This document shows positions 47,875-56,629 of a DNA stretch of 64,000 nucleotides, in pieces. A program made the position numbers and the translations under genes. The DNA comes from CAWFZT01 sp963820415. GTDB taxonomy: Bacteria; Chloroflexota; Anaerolineae; Anaerolineales; Anaerolineaceae. The notes under the pieces are model-generated. The model did no database searches and was not told where the DNA came from. It worked only from the letters and a program-made list of their open reading frames with translations. The stretch covers positions 1 to 64,000 of the forward strand of contig CAWFZT010000008.1 of the NCBI GenBank assembly GCA_963820415.1. The letters run 5' to 3'. Numbering within the stretch: position 1 is the stretch's first letter; each line of letters starts with the position of its first letter.

Positions 47875-50084
47875 TGGAAGGAACCTCTGGCATATCGGTT
47901 GAATACACCCTGGCGTTACTGGCCCGCCTGGACTTATGGATTCAACGCGAGGTCATTCGATTTCGCGTAAACACTCCGACCCACCAGGATGAGGAGTACC
48001 GCGGTCTGTACATTTCGGATGAAGAAGTAGATGATCTTTTAAAGAGCCAGTTGCCTGTTCATTCCTCCAGCCAGCCCGTCAGTCTTCCTCAGGAGGTAGA
48101 ACAGGCGCTGGACCGGAACTCTTCAACGATTGATGCTCGTATCGCTGCCCTGAAAGAACAGGCACAGGCCACCCAACAAATCCTGCGCTTTGACCGTTTG
48201 TTGGAATTGTTCGGCCTTTCCGAAATCGAACGCCAAATCTTATTGATTTGCCTGGCGCCTGAGTTGGATTTGAAATATGAACGCCTGTACGCCTACCTGC
48301 AGGATGATGTCACCAAGAAACGTCCAACTTTAGACCTGGTGATGCGCCTGCTGTGCCCGACCCTGGAGGCGCGTTTAGATGTCAGACGAGCCCTGGAACC
48401 GGGCTCTGCGTTGCTGGAGTGGGAACTGCTCACCCTGCACGACGATCCAGGCGCCCGGCGCCCCTCTTTGCCGGCGCGCTACCTAAAAATTGATGATCGG
48501 ATTGCTCGCTACCTGTTAAGTGGTGACCAGATCGACGGCCGGCTGCTGGAACTGATCGACCCCCAGGTGGGCAAGCCACTTGCGGCAATACCGGAAGACA
48601 TCCAACAGCGCCTTTCACTGTGGGCCTCTGGCTGGGATCGAACCTGGAAAAATGTCTCCCCGGTCATCTTATTCAACGGGCGTTATGGCTCGGGACGGCA
48701 TACAGCCGTCCTTCACCTCGCCAACGCCATTGGTAAACCAACTCTGATGCTGAGCATGGCAGGGCTGCCCTACAGCGGCCTGCGGCCGGACCAGGCTGTC
48801 CACCTGGCTGAGCGGGAAGCTTTGCTGAGCGGTGGGCTGGTCAGTTGGGACCAGTTGGATGATCTGCTACAATTCGATAGAGAAAGCGAGCTGTCCAGGG
48901 ACCGGGAAGCCTTTATCCGTTCGCTGGCAGACAGCCATACTCCCACGGTTCTGCTGGCGAACAAAGCCTGGGAACCGGGTCGTGATCTACGCGGGCGCCC
49001 TTTTTTACGCCTGGAGTTCCCGGCCGCTTCCTATGCAGCCAGGAAAACGGCTTGGTCTGCTGAACTGAACGGATCGAACAGTTTCACCGATGAGGAACTG
49101 AGCGCATTAGCCGGCCGTTTTCAGCTCAACCCTGGCCAGATCCGGGACGCGGTTGGACGAGCCATGACGCTGATGTGGTCACGCGATCCTGCCTTGCCTG
49201 CCCTGCAGGCCAGTGATATTGACGCGGCCAGCCGCGTCCAGTCACAGCATCGCCTGGGATTAATGGCACGCAAGCTCGAACCACACTATACCTGGGATGA
49301 CATCGTTTTGCCCCGCCAGCAACTCGCCACCCTGCGCCTGATCTGTACTACCGTGCGACAGCGGCCTACCGTTTATGGAGATTGGGGCTTCGACCGTAAA
49401 CTATCCACGGGAAAAGGCATGATCGCTTTGTTTTCAGGAGTTTCAGGAACAGGCAAGACCATGGCCTCCGAAATCATTGCCAACGAGCTAGGTCTCGACA
49501 TTTTCAAGATTAACCTCTCGGCCGTGGTGAGCAAGTATATCGGTGAAACCGAGAAGAACCTGGAGCGAATTTTCAGCGAGGCGCAGGATACCGATGCCAT
49601 CCTGTTTTTCGATGAAGCTGATGCCCTCTTCGGCAAGCGTTCTGAAGTCAAAGACGCCCACGATCGCTACGCCAATATTGAAACCGCCTACTTGTTGCAG
49701 CGCACTGAAGAATACAACGGCCTGGTCATCCTGGCCAGCAATATCAAAAAGAATATGGATGAAGCTTTTGTCCGACGCATCCACTTCATGGTCGACTTCC
49801 CCTTCCCGGAAGAGCCCGAACGGCTGGAAATCTGGCGGCGCACCTTCCCCGTCCCGGCGCCCAGGGCAGAAGATATCGACCTGCATTTTCTGGCGCGTAA
49901 GCTAAAAATTACCGGCGGCAACATTCGCAACATCATCCTGATCGCGGCCTTTCTGGCCGCTGAAGAGCACGCGCCGATTTCCATGCGCCATCTGGTGCGT
50001 GGGGCCAGTTATGAATTCCAGAAAATTGGCAAGATGATCGTCGAAGGTGATTTCGAGGGTTATATTGAACAGGCGCGCGGTTAA
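47874..50084 (+). CDS. AAA+ ATPase of the eCIS locus (Pvc15-like)
   Basis: A 736-residue two-module ATPase. The first module (about 200-470) keeps the AAA fold but its P-loop is NGRYGSGRHT (about 266), with Arg for the usual Lys, so it is probably inactive. The second module has Walker A SGVSGTGKTMAS (about 521), Walker B AILFFDEADALFG (about 576), and the second-region arginines in FVRRIHF. The N-terminal 200 residues are helical. eCIS clusters nearly always carry this ATPase, thought to help assembly or cargo loading. Start ATG 47874 (TGATG overlap with the preceding open stretch) or GTG 47871. Confidence 0.88.
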   Translation: MEGTSGISVEYTLALLARLDLWIQREVIRFRVNTPTHQDEEYRGLYISDEEVDDLLKSQLPVHSSSQPVSLPQEVEQALDRNSSTIDARIAALKEQAQATQQILRFDRLLELFGLSEIERQILLICLAPELDLKYERLYAYLQDDVTKKRPTLDLVMRLLCPTLEARLDVRRALEPGSALLEWELLTLHDDPGARRPSLPARYLKIDDRIARYLLSGDQIDGRLLELIDPQVGKPLAAIPEDIQQRLSLWASGWDRTWKNVSPVILFNGRYGSGRHTAVLHLANAIGKPTLMLSMAGLPYSGLRPDQAVHLAEREALLSGGLVSWDQLDDLLQFDRESELSRDREAFIRSLADSHTPTVLLANKAWEPGRDLRGRPFLRLEFPAASYAARKTAWSAELNGSNSFTDEELSALAGRFQLNPGQIRDAVGRAMTLMWSRDPALPALQASDIDAASRVQSQHRLGLMARKLEPHYTWDDIVLPRQQLATLRLICTTVRQRPTVYGDWGFDRKLSTGKGMIALFSGVSGTGKTMASEIIANELGLDIFKINLSAVVSKYIGETEKNLERIFSEAQDTDAILFFDEADALFGKRSEVKDAHDRYANIETAYLLQRTEEYNGLVILASNIKKNMDEAFVRRIHFMVDFPFPEEPERLEIWRRTFPVPAPRAEDIDLHFLARKLKITGGNIRNIILIAAFLAAEEHAPISMRHLVRGASYEFQKIGKMIVEGDFEGYIEQARG

Positions 50085-50112
50085 GGGTAAGACTGCTCAA
50101 GCGAGGCATGCC

Positions 50113-50838
50113 ATGGAAAAAGAAACTGAAGCACAAACCAACCGCTCTCCAACCTCTGAAAAAACCCAGGATCTGCAAAAGGCCTTCCAGGAGGTAGAAC
50201 GCGGCTTGCGTTTCACCCACGTGATGATGACGGTCAACCAGGACCAGGGCAATGAAGCCGTCGCTTACGTCCAGGCCCTGGCAGATGTGCTCGTAGAAAA
50301 AGGCATCTTGAAACACGAAGAGCTGGAAGAGCCGCTGGAAAAGGCCAGGCAAGAGGTTGCCCAGGTGCTCATGCCACGCGTGCGCCTAGCCGATATGGGC
50401 AATAAATACGCTGAAGGCCAATCAGTCGAAATTGATTGTTTTGCGCGCCTGCCGCTCTGCCATGCCCGCTGCTGTACTTTCAAGTTTTTTCTGACCAAGC
50501 AAGACCTGGATGAAGGCATAGCGCGCTGGGATTACGGCAACCCCTATTGGATCAAGCAGGCTGCCGACGGTTACTGTATCCATTCCGACCCAAAGACGCG
50601 TGCCTGCACGATCCACGGCAAACGCCCGCACGTCTGCCGCCAATTTGACTGCCGCAGCGATAAGCGCATCTGGATCGATTTTGAAAAAAGCATCCCCGCC
50701 TCAATGCAGCCAGTTTCCGGCGATGCCCCGGTCGCCATGGCCGAAGTGGCAATGCAGAATACCATGCACTCCGAACAAATCGACGCCAAGAAAAACTCAC
50801 AACAACCTGAGTCGGGCGAAGGTACCCGCTCAGGCTGA
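50113..50838 (+). CDS. YkgJ-type cysteine-cluster protein
   Basis: A 241-residue protein. Residues about 15-85 are helical; the middle has the YkgJ pattern of cysteines: CFARLPLCHARCCTF, YCIHSDPKTRACTIHGKRPHVCRQFDC, typical of the zinc/iron-cluster family CxxCxxCC...C...C. The last 40 residues are low-complexity and polar. Start ATG 50113 follows GCGAGGCATGCC; the frame begins earlier inside the ATPase gene. The place between ATPase and cargo genes suggests a role in eCIS maturation, but no function is established. Confidence 0.8.
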   Translation: MEKETEAQTNRSPTSEKTQDLQKAFQEVERGLRFTHVMMTVNQDQGNEAVAYVQALADVLVEKGILKHEELEEPLEKARQEVAQVLMPRVRLADMGNKYAEGQSVEIDCFARLPLCHARCCTFKFFLTKQDLDEGIARWDYGNPYWIKQAADGYCIHSDPKTRACTIHGKRPHVCRQFDCRSDKRIWIDFEKSIPASMQPVSGDAPVAMAEVAMQNTMHSEQIDAKKNSQQPESGEGTRSG

Positions 50839-50859
50839 CCAAACGAATTAAAGGCAGAT

Positions 50860-52677
50860 ATGAGACAATCGACCCGGGTCAAACACACCAAGCTAACCCC
50901 TCCTGGAGGCAACCACCAGAGAGCCAAAAATATTCCGTCCAAGGCAAATGAGACTTCATCTCCAGAGGAAGCTGATCCTGAAGCCTTCACCTCTACTTTA
51001 GATGCAATTGAACACAGTTTGCAGGGCTTAGCCGGGGAAGGCGTTCAGCTTTATTCAGATCCAGGAACGCGGGCAAAGAATTTGCTGGCTATTCAGCAAG
51101 CGCTTGGCAACCGCACCGTGCAGCGACTGGTCCAACGCCAGGGGCCGACCGACGCCGGAGCTGCCGGAGGCGCTCCACCCGATCCGGACGCCGGCCTGCC
51201 GGAGGATTTACGCGCCTTCCGCACGCGTGGACCCGTTCCTGCGGATGTAAACGGAACGACTATCGTACCTTCCACCGGTATGGGCGGATTTAACGCCCGT
51301 TACGATCCCGCATCCATGGTGCTCAGCATCAGGCTCAATATCGGCATGAACTTCCTGGATGGGATGAAAATCACCGGCGACCGGGTCACGGCCGTCCAAA
51401 ACAGCATGGACGACTCGGCTATCCAAATTAACCGCATGCTGAGCCGCTTGAGAGGAGAAAAACGCACGAAAGCCCTGGAACAGGTCAGAGAACAATGGAC
51501 CTGGACCAAAGCGGCGGACCCGCGCATTGCCGCCTGGATGGCTGCTTACCGAGGCAACGTCATGGGTGCCTGGGGCAGCGCCGGCACAGGGATTATTTTC
51601 CAGGGCAGCCGGCCGGGTTGGGAATCACAGCTTGCCAGGATCAATGTAGTCGTCAATACCCAAAATATCACCTCGTTGGCTCCTGGAACGCCCGTCCCGG
51701 GTCCTCAGCCAGTGCACTGCAAGGCCGATATCTACAAAACTCCTGACGAGGACGTGTTCGGAGCTAACGTAGCCCCAGGAAGTCCCACCAGCGGCACCGA
51801 CCAAAAGCTGGAACTGGGAAGTGGTCAGGTGGTCGCTCAATCTCATCTATTAACTCATTCGGTCCGTTTTGCCAATAATTCCTCCACCATCGGTTCGCGG
51901 GCGAAGGAGATCTTGAAGAAATGGATCATCAGCTTCCAGGCCACCCCGGGGACTCCAGGCAACAGTATCGCCATCACCGGGCATGCCAACACCAAAGGCG
52001 AAAATACAGAGGCCGGCCGCGAGAGGAATTTACAATTGTCCTTTGATCGCGCCCAGGCGGTGGAGACCTTTTTGAAGACCACTTCAGTCGAAGGCAGCCT
52101 GCTGCGAAACGCTGAGACCCGCATCAATGCCGTCGCCGGGGTGGGAGCTGGAGGCGCCGGAGAAGAAGCAGAGTGGCGGCGGGTGGATATTGTGGTAGGC
52201 AGCGGGCAAGGGCAAAATATCGCCGCCCACGAGTTCGGGCACATGCTCGGCCTGTTCGATGAATATGCCAGCACACCCAAACGCGATGCTGCTGGGAATC
52301 CCGTCACCGATGTGCAAGGCAATCAAGTCACGCGTGGCCTGATCAGTGGTACTGGGGCTGACGTAGGCACGAAAACCGGGCACGACACGCTGGCAACCAG
52401 CATGGGCCTGGGCGGTTCGGTAAACGAAAACAATGACAATATCATGTCCCTGGGCAGTACCGTCCGCCCGCAGCATTACGCCACCTTTATGGAGGCATTG
52501 CACAATATTACCGGCGTCAACGATTGGCGGGTAAAACCTAAAGGAGGAGGAACGATTTATGCCGAAATCATTAGATCTGTTGCTGGAATACCGCCAGGAT
52601 GGGCGCAAGACCTGGGCCATCCGTTTTTACCAGAATGGACTGGTGAAGGAATACAACGACTCTGCCATGGCGTTTGA
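50860..52677 (+). CDS. Candidate eCIS cargo: OmpA-like domain plus zinc metalloprotease
   Basis: A 605-residue protein. An N-terminal disordered stretch is followed by LLAIQQALGNRTVQRLV (about 72-92), a motif shared by many eCIS-associated cargo and DUF4157 proteins. Residues about 330-446 form an OmpA-like domain (SVRFANNSSTIGSRAKEILKKW, ITGHANTKG, NLQLSFDRAQAVETFL). H457-E-F-G-H461-MLGLFDEY is a zincin active site. No export signal is present, as expected for a load placed in the injection particle. The last about 40 residues overlap the next gene by 119 bp; a frameshift near 52545 may give a false C-terminus. It may be a toxin released into target cells. Confidence 0.7.
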   Translation: MRQSTRVKHTKLTPPGGNHQRAKNIPSKANETSSPEEADPEAFTSTLDAIEHSLQGLAGEGVQLYSDPGTRAKNLLAIQQALGNRTVQRLVQRQGPTDAGAAGGAPPDPDAGLPEDLRAFRTRGPVPADVNGTTIVPSTGMGGFNARYDPASMVLSIRLNIGMNFLDGMKITGDRVTAVQNSMDDSAIQINRMLSRLRGEKRTKALEQVREQWTWTKAADPRIAAWMAAYRGNVMGAWGSAGTGIIFQGSRPGWESQLARINVVVNTQNITSLAPGTPVPGPQPVHCKADIYKTPDEDVFGANVAPGSPTSGTDQKLELGSGQVVAQSHLLTHSVRFANNSSTIGSRAKEILKKWIISFQATPGTPGNSIAITGHANTKGENTEAGRERNLQLSFDRAQAVETFLKTTSVEGSLLRNAETRINAVAGVGAGGAGEEAEWRRVDIVVGSGQGQNIAAHEFGHMLGLFDEYASTPKRDAAGNPVTDVQGNQVTRGLISGTGADVGTKTGHDTLATSMGLGGSVNENNDNIMSLGSTVRPQHYATFMEALHNITGVNDWRVKPKGGGTIYAEIIRSVAGIPPGWAQDLGHPFLPEWTGEGIQRLCHGV

Positions 52678-52990
52678 AGACGGTAAAATTGTCACCCACT
52701 CCAGGCCCCTGGCGTGGCGTGCGATCGCCCATCTGTCACCTGCCGAGTTGGATAAGGTGGTCACGGCCCTGCGCCAGGCGGATTTTTTCTCCCTGCCTGA
52801 AAATTTGGGCAACTCGACGCGGGTGATGGACGCTTCTCATTCCACCTGGACGGTAAACCTGGGCGGCCAGCAGAAGACCGTGATAGCGACGGGTGCGGAG
52901 GCATCCACCAACCCCGCCATAAAATTGCTGCGTGAGATGATCCAGGAAGTGACTGCCGATGCTTTTGACCGTGAAGCGCATGAGAAATAG
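52559..52990 (+). CDS. Emfourin-like small protein, possible metalloprotease inhibitor
   Basis: A 143-residue protein. The core LSPAELDKVVTALRQADFFSLPE followed by ASHSTWTVNLGGQQKTVIATG and a helical end (NPAIKLLREMIQEV) follows the pattern of emfourin, the proteinaceous inhibitor encoded beside the zinc protease protealysin. ATG 52559 has a very strong ribosome site (AAGGAGGAGG) lying inside the metalloprotease gene, so the two are tightly coupled. I infer that it keeps the upstream metalloprotease inactive inside the producer cell. Similarity is judged by eye; a structure-based search is the needed test. Confidence 0.6.
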   Translation: MPKSLDLLLEYRQDGRKTWAIRFYQNGLVKEYNDSAMAFEDGKIVTHSRPLAWRAIAHLSPAELDKVVTALRQADFFSLPENLGNSTRVMDASHSTWTVNLGGQQKTVIATGAEASTNPAIKLLREMIQEVTADAFDREAHEK

Positions 52991-53076
52991 CCAACCTGAG
53001 CAGCCAGTTATTGAGAGATTCTTTCCGAACGACCTGACCTGCGAATTGCGGTGTGTAATGTGGCTTTCGTCGCTGT

Positions 53077-53123
53077 AAAGACGCCTGTTTATCCTGTGGT
53101 GAGACGCTTTGAAGGCGGTCTTT
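53077..53123 (+). terminator. Hairpin in the gap before the DUF4157 gene
   Basis: AAAGACGCC (53077-53085) pairs with GGCGGTCTTT (53114-53123) with one bulge. The gap 52991-53255 holds no gene. No T-run follows. The core GACGC repeats the hairpin at 47423-47443, so both may be of one dispersed family. Confidence 0.4.
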
Positions 53124-53255
53124 AGACGCTGATTGGATAGGATTATTCATAAGCGTGAATTCTTCCCCGCTTGAATTGGCATTGCGGTAAAAACAGGGAT
53201 CTTAAGATAGCTCGGCGACATACCACAGATTTCCTTCCTCAGAAAGGAGGTTGAG

Positions 53256-53924
53256 ATGGATGAAGTTGATCGAGAAAAATCAGTTGGAAAGCATCCCGCT
53301 CAAGAACCGGCGAAGTTCGACGAGGCGCTGGGGGAAACTGAAGCGAATGCTGTCCGCGATGCTTTCCTAAAAAATATCGGAAAGCAGCCCCAATCTGCCG
53401 CCCAGGCGCTTTCGACGGCCGATGGATCAACCCGTGAGAGCGCCGTCAACCGCCTGCAGGCGCAGCGAGGCAATACCTACGTGAAGCGAGTGGTGGCCGA
53501 TACTCACGGAAAGCCAGGCCGCCTGGTTGGCCTCCCGCAGAGCGAAATGGTCAGCGAAGTCCAACAGCGCAAAGGCTCGGGTGCCGAGTTGCCCGGTGTC
53601 GCCCGGCAAAAGCTGGAAGACCATTTTGGCGCAGATTTGAGCGGGGTGCGCGTCCATACCGACAATGAGTCGGCTGCCCTGAACCGCGAGCTCAACGCCC
53701 AGGCCTTCACCGTTGGCAGCGATGTCTTTATGGCTGAAGGTAAATATAACCCGGGCAGCAGTGAGGGGCAGGGCTTACTGGCGCACGAGCTGACCCACGT
53801 AGGCCAGCAAGGTGGGCTTGGCAGCCAGGGTGTTCAGCGAGAGGGTAACCCGGAAGAGGAAGAGGAGCAGGTCCAGCGACAGCCTGCGCCAGGGGAAGAT
53901 GAAGAGGAAAAGGCGCAAGCTTAA
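53256..53924 (+). CDS. DUF4157-domain protein (small)
   Basis: A 222-residue protein. Residues 60-75 (AVNRLQAQRGNTYVKRVV) resemble the eCIS cargo motif; 118-190 is the DUF4157 domain: LEDHFGADLSGVRVHTD, AQAFTVGSDVFMAEGKY and AHELTHVGQQ, with a complete HExxH. The C-terminus is very acidic (EEEEEQVQRQ, GEDEEEKAQA). DUF4157 proteins are common in eCIS clusters as putative proteases or cargo/maturation factors. Start follows AGAAAGGAGGTTGAG. The gene is upstream of the structural genes, and a gap of about 70 bp separates it from the Pvc16-like gene. Confidence 0.85.
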   Translation: MDEVDREKSVGKHPAQEPAKFDEALGETEANAVRDAFLKNIGKQPQSAAQALSTADGSTRESAVNRLQAQRGNTYVKRVVADTHGKPGRLVGLPQSEMVSEVQQRKGSGAELPGVARQKLEDHFGADLSGVRVHTDNESAALNRELNAQAFTVGSDVFMAEGKYNPGSSEGQGLLAHELTHVGQQGGLGSQGVQREGNPEEEEEQVQRQPAPGEDEEEKAQA

Positions 53925-53994
53925 ACGGCCCAATATTTGATCAGCACCTTCCTCGTCCCAAGAAAGAATAGCGACTTGACAAAGAAAAGCTCGT

Positions 53995-54933
53995 ATGATT
54001 AACGATCTTGACGAAACCCTGAAACTACTGCTGGTAAAAAAAGCCGGTCTCGACCCGGCAGAGGTGGATATCAGCTTCGATATCCCCACCCGCGAATGGT
54101 CCACGCCGGTCACCCGCCCCACGGTTAACCTCTACCTTTACGACCTGCGCGAGAACCGCCAGTTGCGCGAGACTTACTGGGATGATGAGGTCGGCGAAGA
54201 TGGACGGATCAACCTCAAACGCCGTCCGCTGCGCATCGACCTGTCCTACATGATCACCTGCTGGACCAGCTCGGCAGAAGACCAGCACCGCCTGTTATGG
54301 CGCGTCATCGAAACCTTCTTCCGCTATTCTCCTATCCCGGAAGAAGTGCTGCAGGGCGACCTGCGCCAGCTTATCCACCCGGTGCGCACCGAAGTGGCCC
54401 AACCGGATGGTGTGCTCAAGAACGTCTCGGATTTCTGGGGCGCCTTGGAAAACCAGCTCAGGGCATCTGTCTCACTGGTGGTAACGCTCGACCTGGACCT
54501 GGAGCAGATTCTTACCTCGCCGATGGTGCTGGCCAGGGCGCTGAAGTTTGGCCCTCCCGTGGTCACAACCCGGCCCGATGGCCCCGGCAAGCCCGCTAGC
54601 AGGGAAACCATCCTTCACCAGCTCGAAGCGGGTTGGGAAGTTGGCACAGTCCGCCTGGGCGGGGAAGTGCGCAACAAAAAAGGCGCACCTCTGGCCTCCG
54701 CCTCTGTTCGCCTGGTCAGCAAGCAGGCGGACGGGCAGCCGGTGCAGGTCGGGCCGACCATCCAGACCGATGCCGAGGGGCGCTACATCTTTTCTGCCGT
54801 GCCGACCGGCGATTACACCCTGGTGGTCGAGCTGCCCGGCCAGCCGCCGGTGCAGGTGCCTTTGAAAGTAGCTGTAGGTGAACGCGGCCAGCCCGTGCCC
54901 GAGCTGGCATTTCCAGTGGAGGTGCCTATGTAA
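53995..54933 (+). CDS. Pvc16-like (DUF4255) cap protein with C-terminal Ig-like domain
   Basis: A 312-residue protein. Residues 1-190 are the DUF4255 domain (INDLDETLKLLL, ISFDIPTREW, LNLYLYDLRENRQLR, SYMITCWTSSAEDQHRLL), which caps the tube/sheath end in eCIS and related particles. Residues about 215-305 are a carboxypeptidase-regulatory-like beta sandwich (LGGEVRNKKGAPLASASVRLV, TDAEGRYIFSAVPTGDYTLVVELP). The fusion would put an adhesive or structural module at the cap end. Start has no strong site (AAAGAAAAGC upstream). The next gene is the sheath. Confidence 0.85.
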   Translation: MINDLDETLKLLLVKKAGLDPAEVDISFDIPTREWSTPVTRPTVNLYLYDLRENRQLRETYWDDEVGEDGRINLKRRPLRIDLSYMITCWTSSAEDQHRLLWRVIETFFRYSPIPEEVLQGDLRQLIHPVRTEVAQPDGVLKNVSDFWGALENQLRASVSLVVTLDLDLEQILTSPMVLARALKFGPPVVTTRPDGPGKPASRETILHQLEAGWEVGTVRLGGEVRNKKGAPLASASVRLVSKQADGQPVQVGPTIQTDAEGRYIFSAVPTGDYTLVVELPGQPPVQVPLKVAVGERGQPVPELAFPVEVPM

Positions 54934-54993
54934 TGTGTGACCGCGTGAATTTCTTGAATCGAACCTTTTTAGTCAGGATAGAGGAGGTTTCAT

Positions 54994-56613
54994 ATGCCAT
55001 ATAACTACAAATCGCCCGGCGTTTACGTTGAAGAAGTCGAACGCGGGGCCCGACCGATCGAGCAAGCCGGCACAGCAGTGCTGGCAATGGTTGGTTTCTG
55101 CCGGGAGGCGATCCAGGCGCAGAAACCTACCGGTGAGATGGTCCAGCAAGCCACGCCGCGCATACCCACATTAGTCACCAACTGGACTCAGTTTACCAAC
55201 CTGTTCGGCGATTTTGACCAGTCTGTGCCTGGCGGGTATCTACACCAGGCCATGTACGGTTATTTCCTGAACGGAGGGACGGCCGCTTTTGTGGTGGGCT
55301 TACCCATCAAGGTCGTCGAACATATCGAACCGGCTGCCCCCCGGCTACCTGCCGGTGAAGGCTACCTGCTGAACGCGGCCGGCGCCAGAACGGTGCGCAT
55401 CAAAGGCGCCGGGCCGGATGTCACCGTCGAAGTCCAGCCGCCTTCCGGAGACAATATTCCAGAAGGAACTTTCACTCTGTCAGTAAAACGCGATGGGCAA
55501 GAATTCAAGTCGGTCCAGAACGTCACCCTGGCGCGGGCGCGCGGCCAGCGCAACCTGGTAGATGTGCTGACCAAAGAGACTGACGGGCTTCTCTCAGCGG
55601 AAATCCTGGACGCTCCTGGTTCGCTGGCGGAACGCATGCCGGCGGTCGGCAGCCAGACTGCTCTGGCCGTAGTACAGGGCGATAATACGGCTGTTGAACC
55701 GGCGCCTGTGCTCAAGGACCAGGCTACTATCGAGCTGTTCCGGGGTAAAGCTTCCGAACGTACGGGCATTCTCGGGTTGGAAGCCATCGACGAAGTGACC
55801 ATCCTGGCCTGCCCGGATGTCATGGCCGGTTATAAAGCCGGCGTCTTCAGCCTGGACAACGTCAAGCAAATCCAGACTGACATGATCAACCACTGCGAAA
55901 GTATGAAAGACCGCTTCGCCATCCTCGATTCACCTTATGGGACGGGCGTGGATGACATGATCTCCTGGCGCAAAGACAAGATGGGCTTCGATTCCAAGTA
56001 TGCCGCCCTCTACTATCCCTGGGTTCGTTCCAACGGGGAACTGATCCCACCCAGTGGATTTGTCGCCGGCGTGTATGCCAGGGTCGATGGCTTGCGCGGC
56101 GTGCACAAAGCGCCCGCTAACGAAGTAGTCATGGGCGCCATCGGCCTGGAACGCAACGTCTCGCGCAATGAGCAAGATTTGCTCAACCCCATCGGGGTTA
56201 ACTGCATCCGCGCCTTCCCCGGCCAAGGCATCCGCATCTGGGGCGCCCGCACCCTGAGCAGCGACGCTCGCTGGCGCTACATCAATGTGCGCAGGTTGTT
56301 CTCCAGCATCGAGGAGTCCATCCTGCAGGGCACCAATTGGATTGTTTTTGAACCCAATGACCAGATCCTTTGGCGGCAAATCAAGCGCGACATCAACGCT
56401 TTCCTCACCGTAGTCTGGCGCTCGGGCGCCCTTTTTGGGAAAACCCCCGAAGAGGCATTCTACGTCAAGTGCGATGAAGAAACCAACCCCAAGGAGCTGC
56501 GCGACCTGGGCTACTGCATTATCGAGGTTGGCCTGGCCCCTGTCAAGCCGGCCGAGTTTGTGGTGTTCAAGATCAGTCAAAAAGAAGACAACTCTGGCTC
56601 AGCCAATGAATAA
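54994..56613 (+). CDS. Contractile tail sheath protein
   Basis: A 539-residue sheath monomer. Motifs: YKSPGVYVEEVERGARPIEQAGTAV at the N-terminus, YFLNGGTAAFVV, then the C-terminal conserved core GIRIWGARTLSSDARWRYINVRRLF and LYCIIEVGLAPVKPAEFVVFKI. It forms the outer contracting tube of the injection particle. A variable region between about 110 and 230 (NAAGARTVRIKGAGPDVTVEV) is an inserted outer domain. Only one sheath gene is visible in the window. Start follows TAGAGGAGGTTTC, a strong site fitting a highly made protein. Confidence 0.95.
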   Translation: MPYNYKSPGVYVEEVERGARPIEQAGTAVLAMVGFCREAIQAQKPTGEMVQQATPRIPTLVTNWTQFTNLFGDFDQSVPGGYLHQAMYGYFLNGGTAAFVVGLPIKVVEHIEPAAPRLPAGEGYLLNAAGARTVRIKGAGPDVTVEVQPPSGDNIPEGTFTLSVKRDGQEFKSVQNVTLARARGQRNLVDVLTKETDGLLSAEILDAPGSLAERMPAVGSQTALAVVQGDNTAVEPAPVLKDQATIELFRGKASERTGILGLEAIDEVTILACPDVMAGYKAGVFSLDNVKQIQTDMINHCESMKDRFAILDSPYGTGVDDMISWRKDKMGFDSKYAALYYPWVRSNGELIPPSGFVAGVYARVDGLRGVHKAPANEVVMGAIGLERNVSRNEQDLLNPIGVNCIRAFPGQGIRIWGARTLSSDARWRYINVRRLFSSIEESILQGTNWIVFEPNDQILWRQIKRDINAFLTVVWRSGALFGKTPEEAFYVKCDEETNPKELRDLGYCIIEVGLAPVKPAEFVVFKISQKEDNSGSANE

Positions 56614-56629
56614 AACCAGGAGGTGATGT

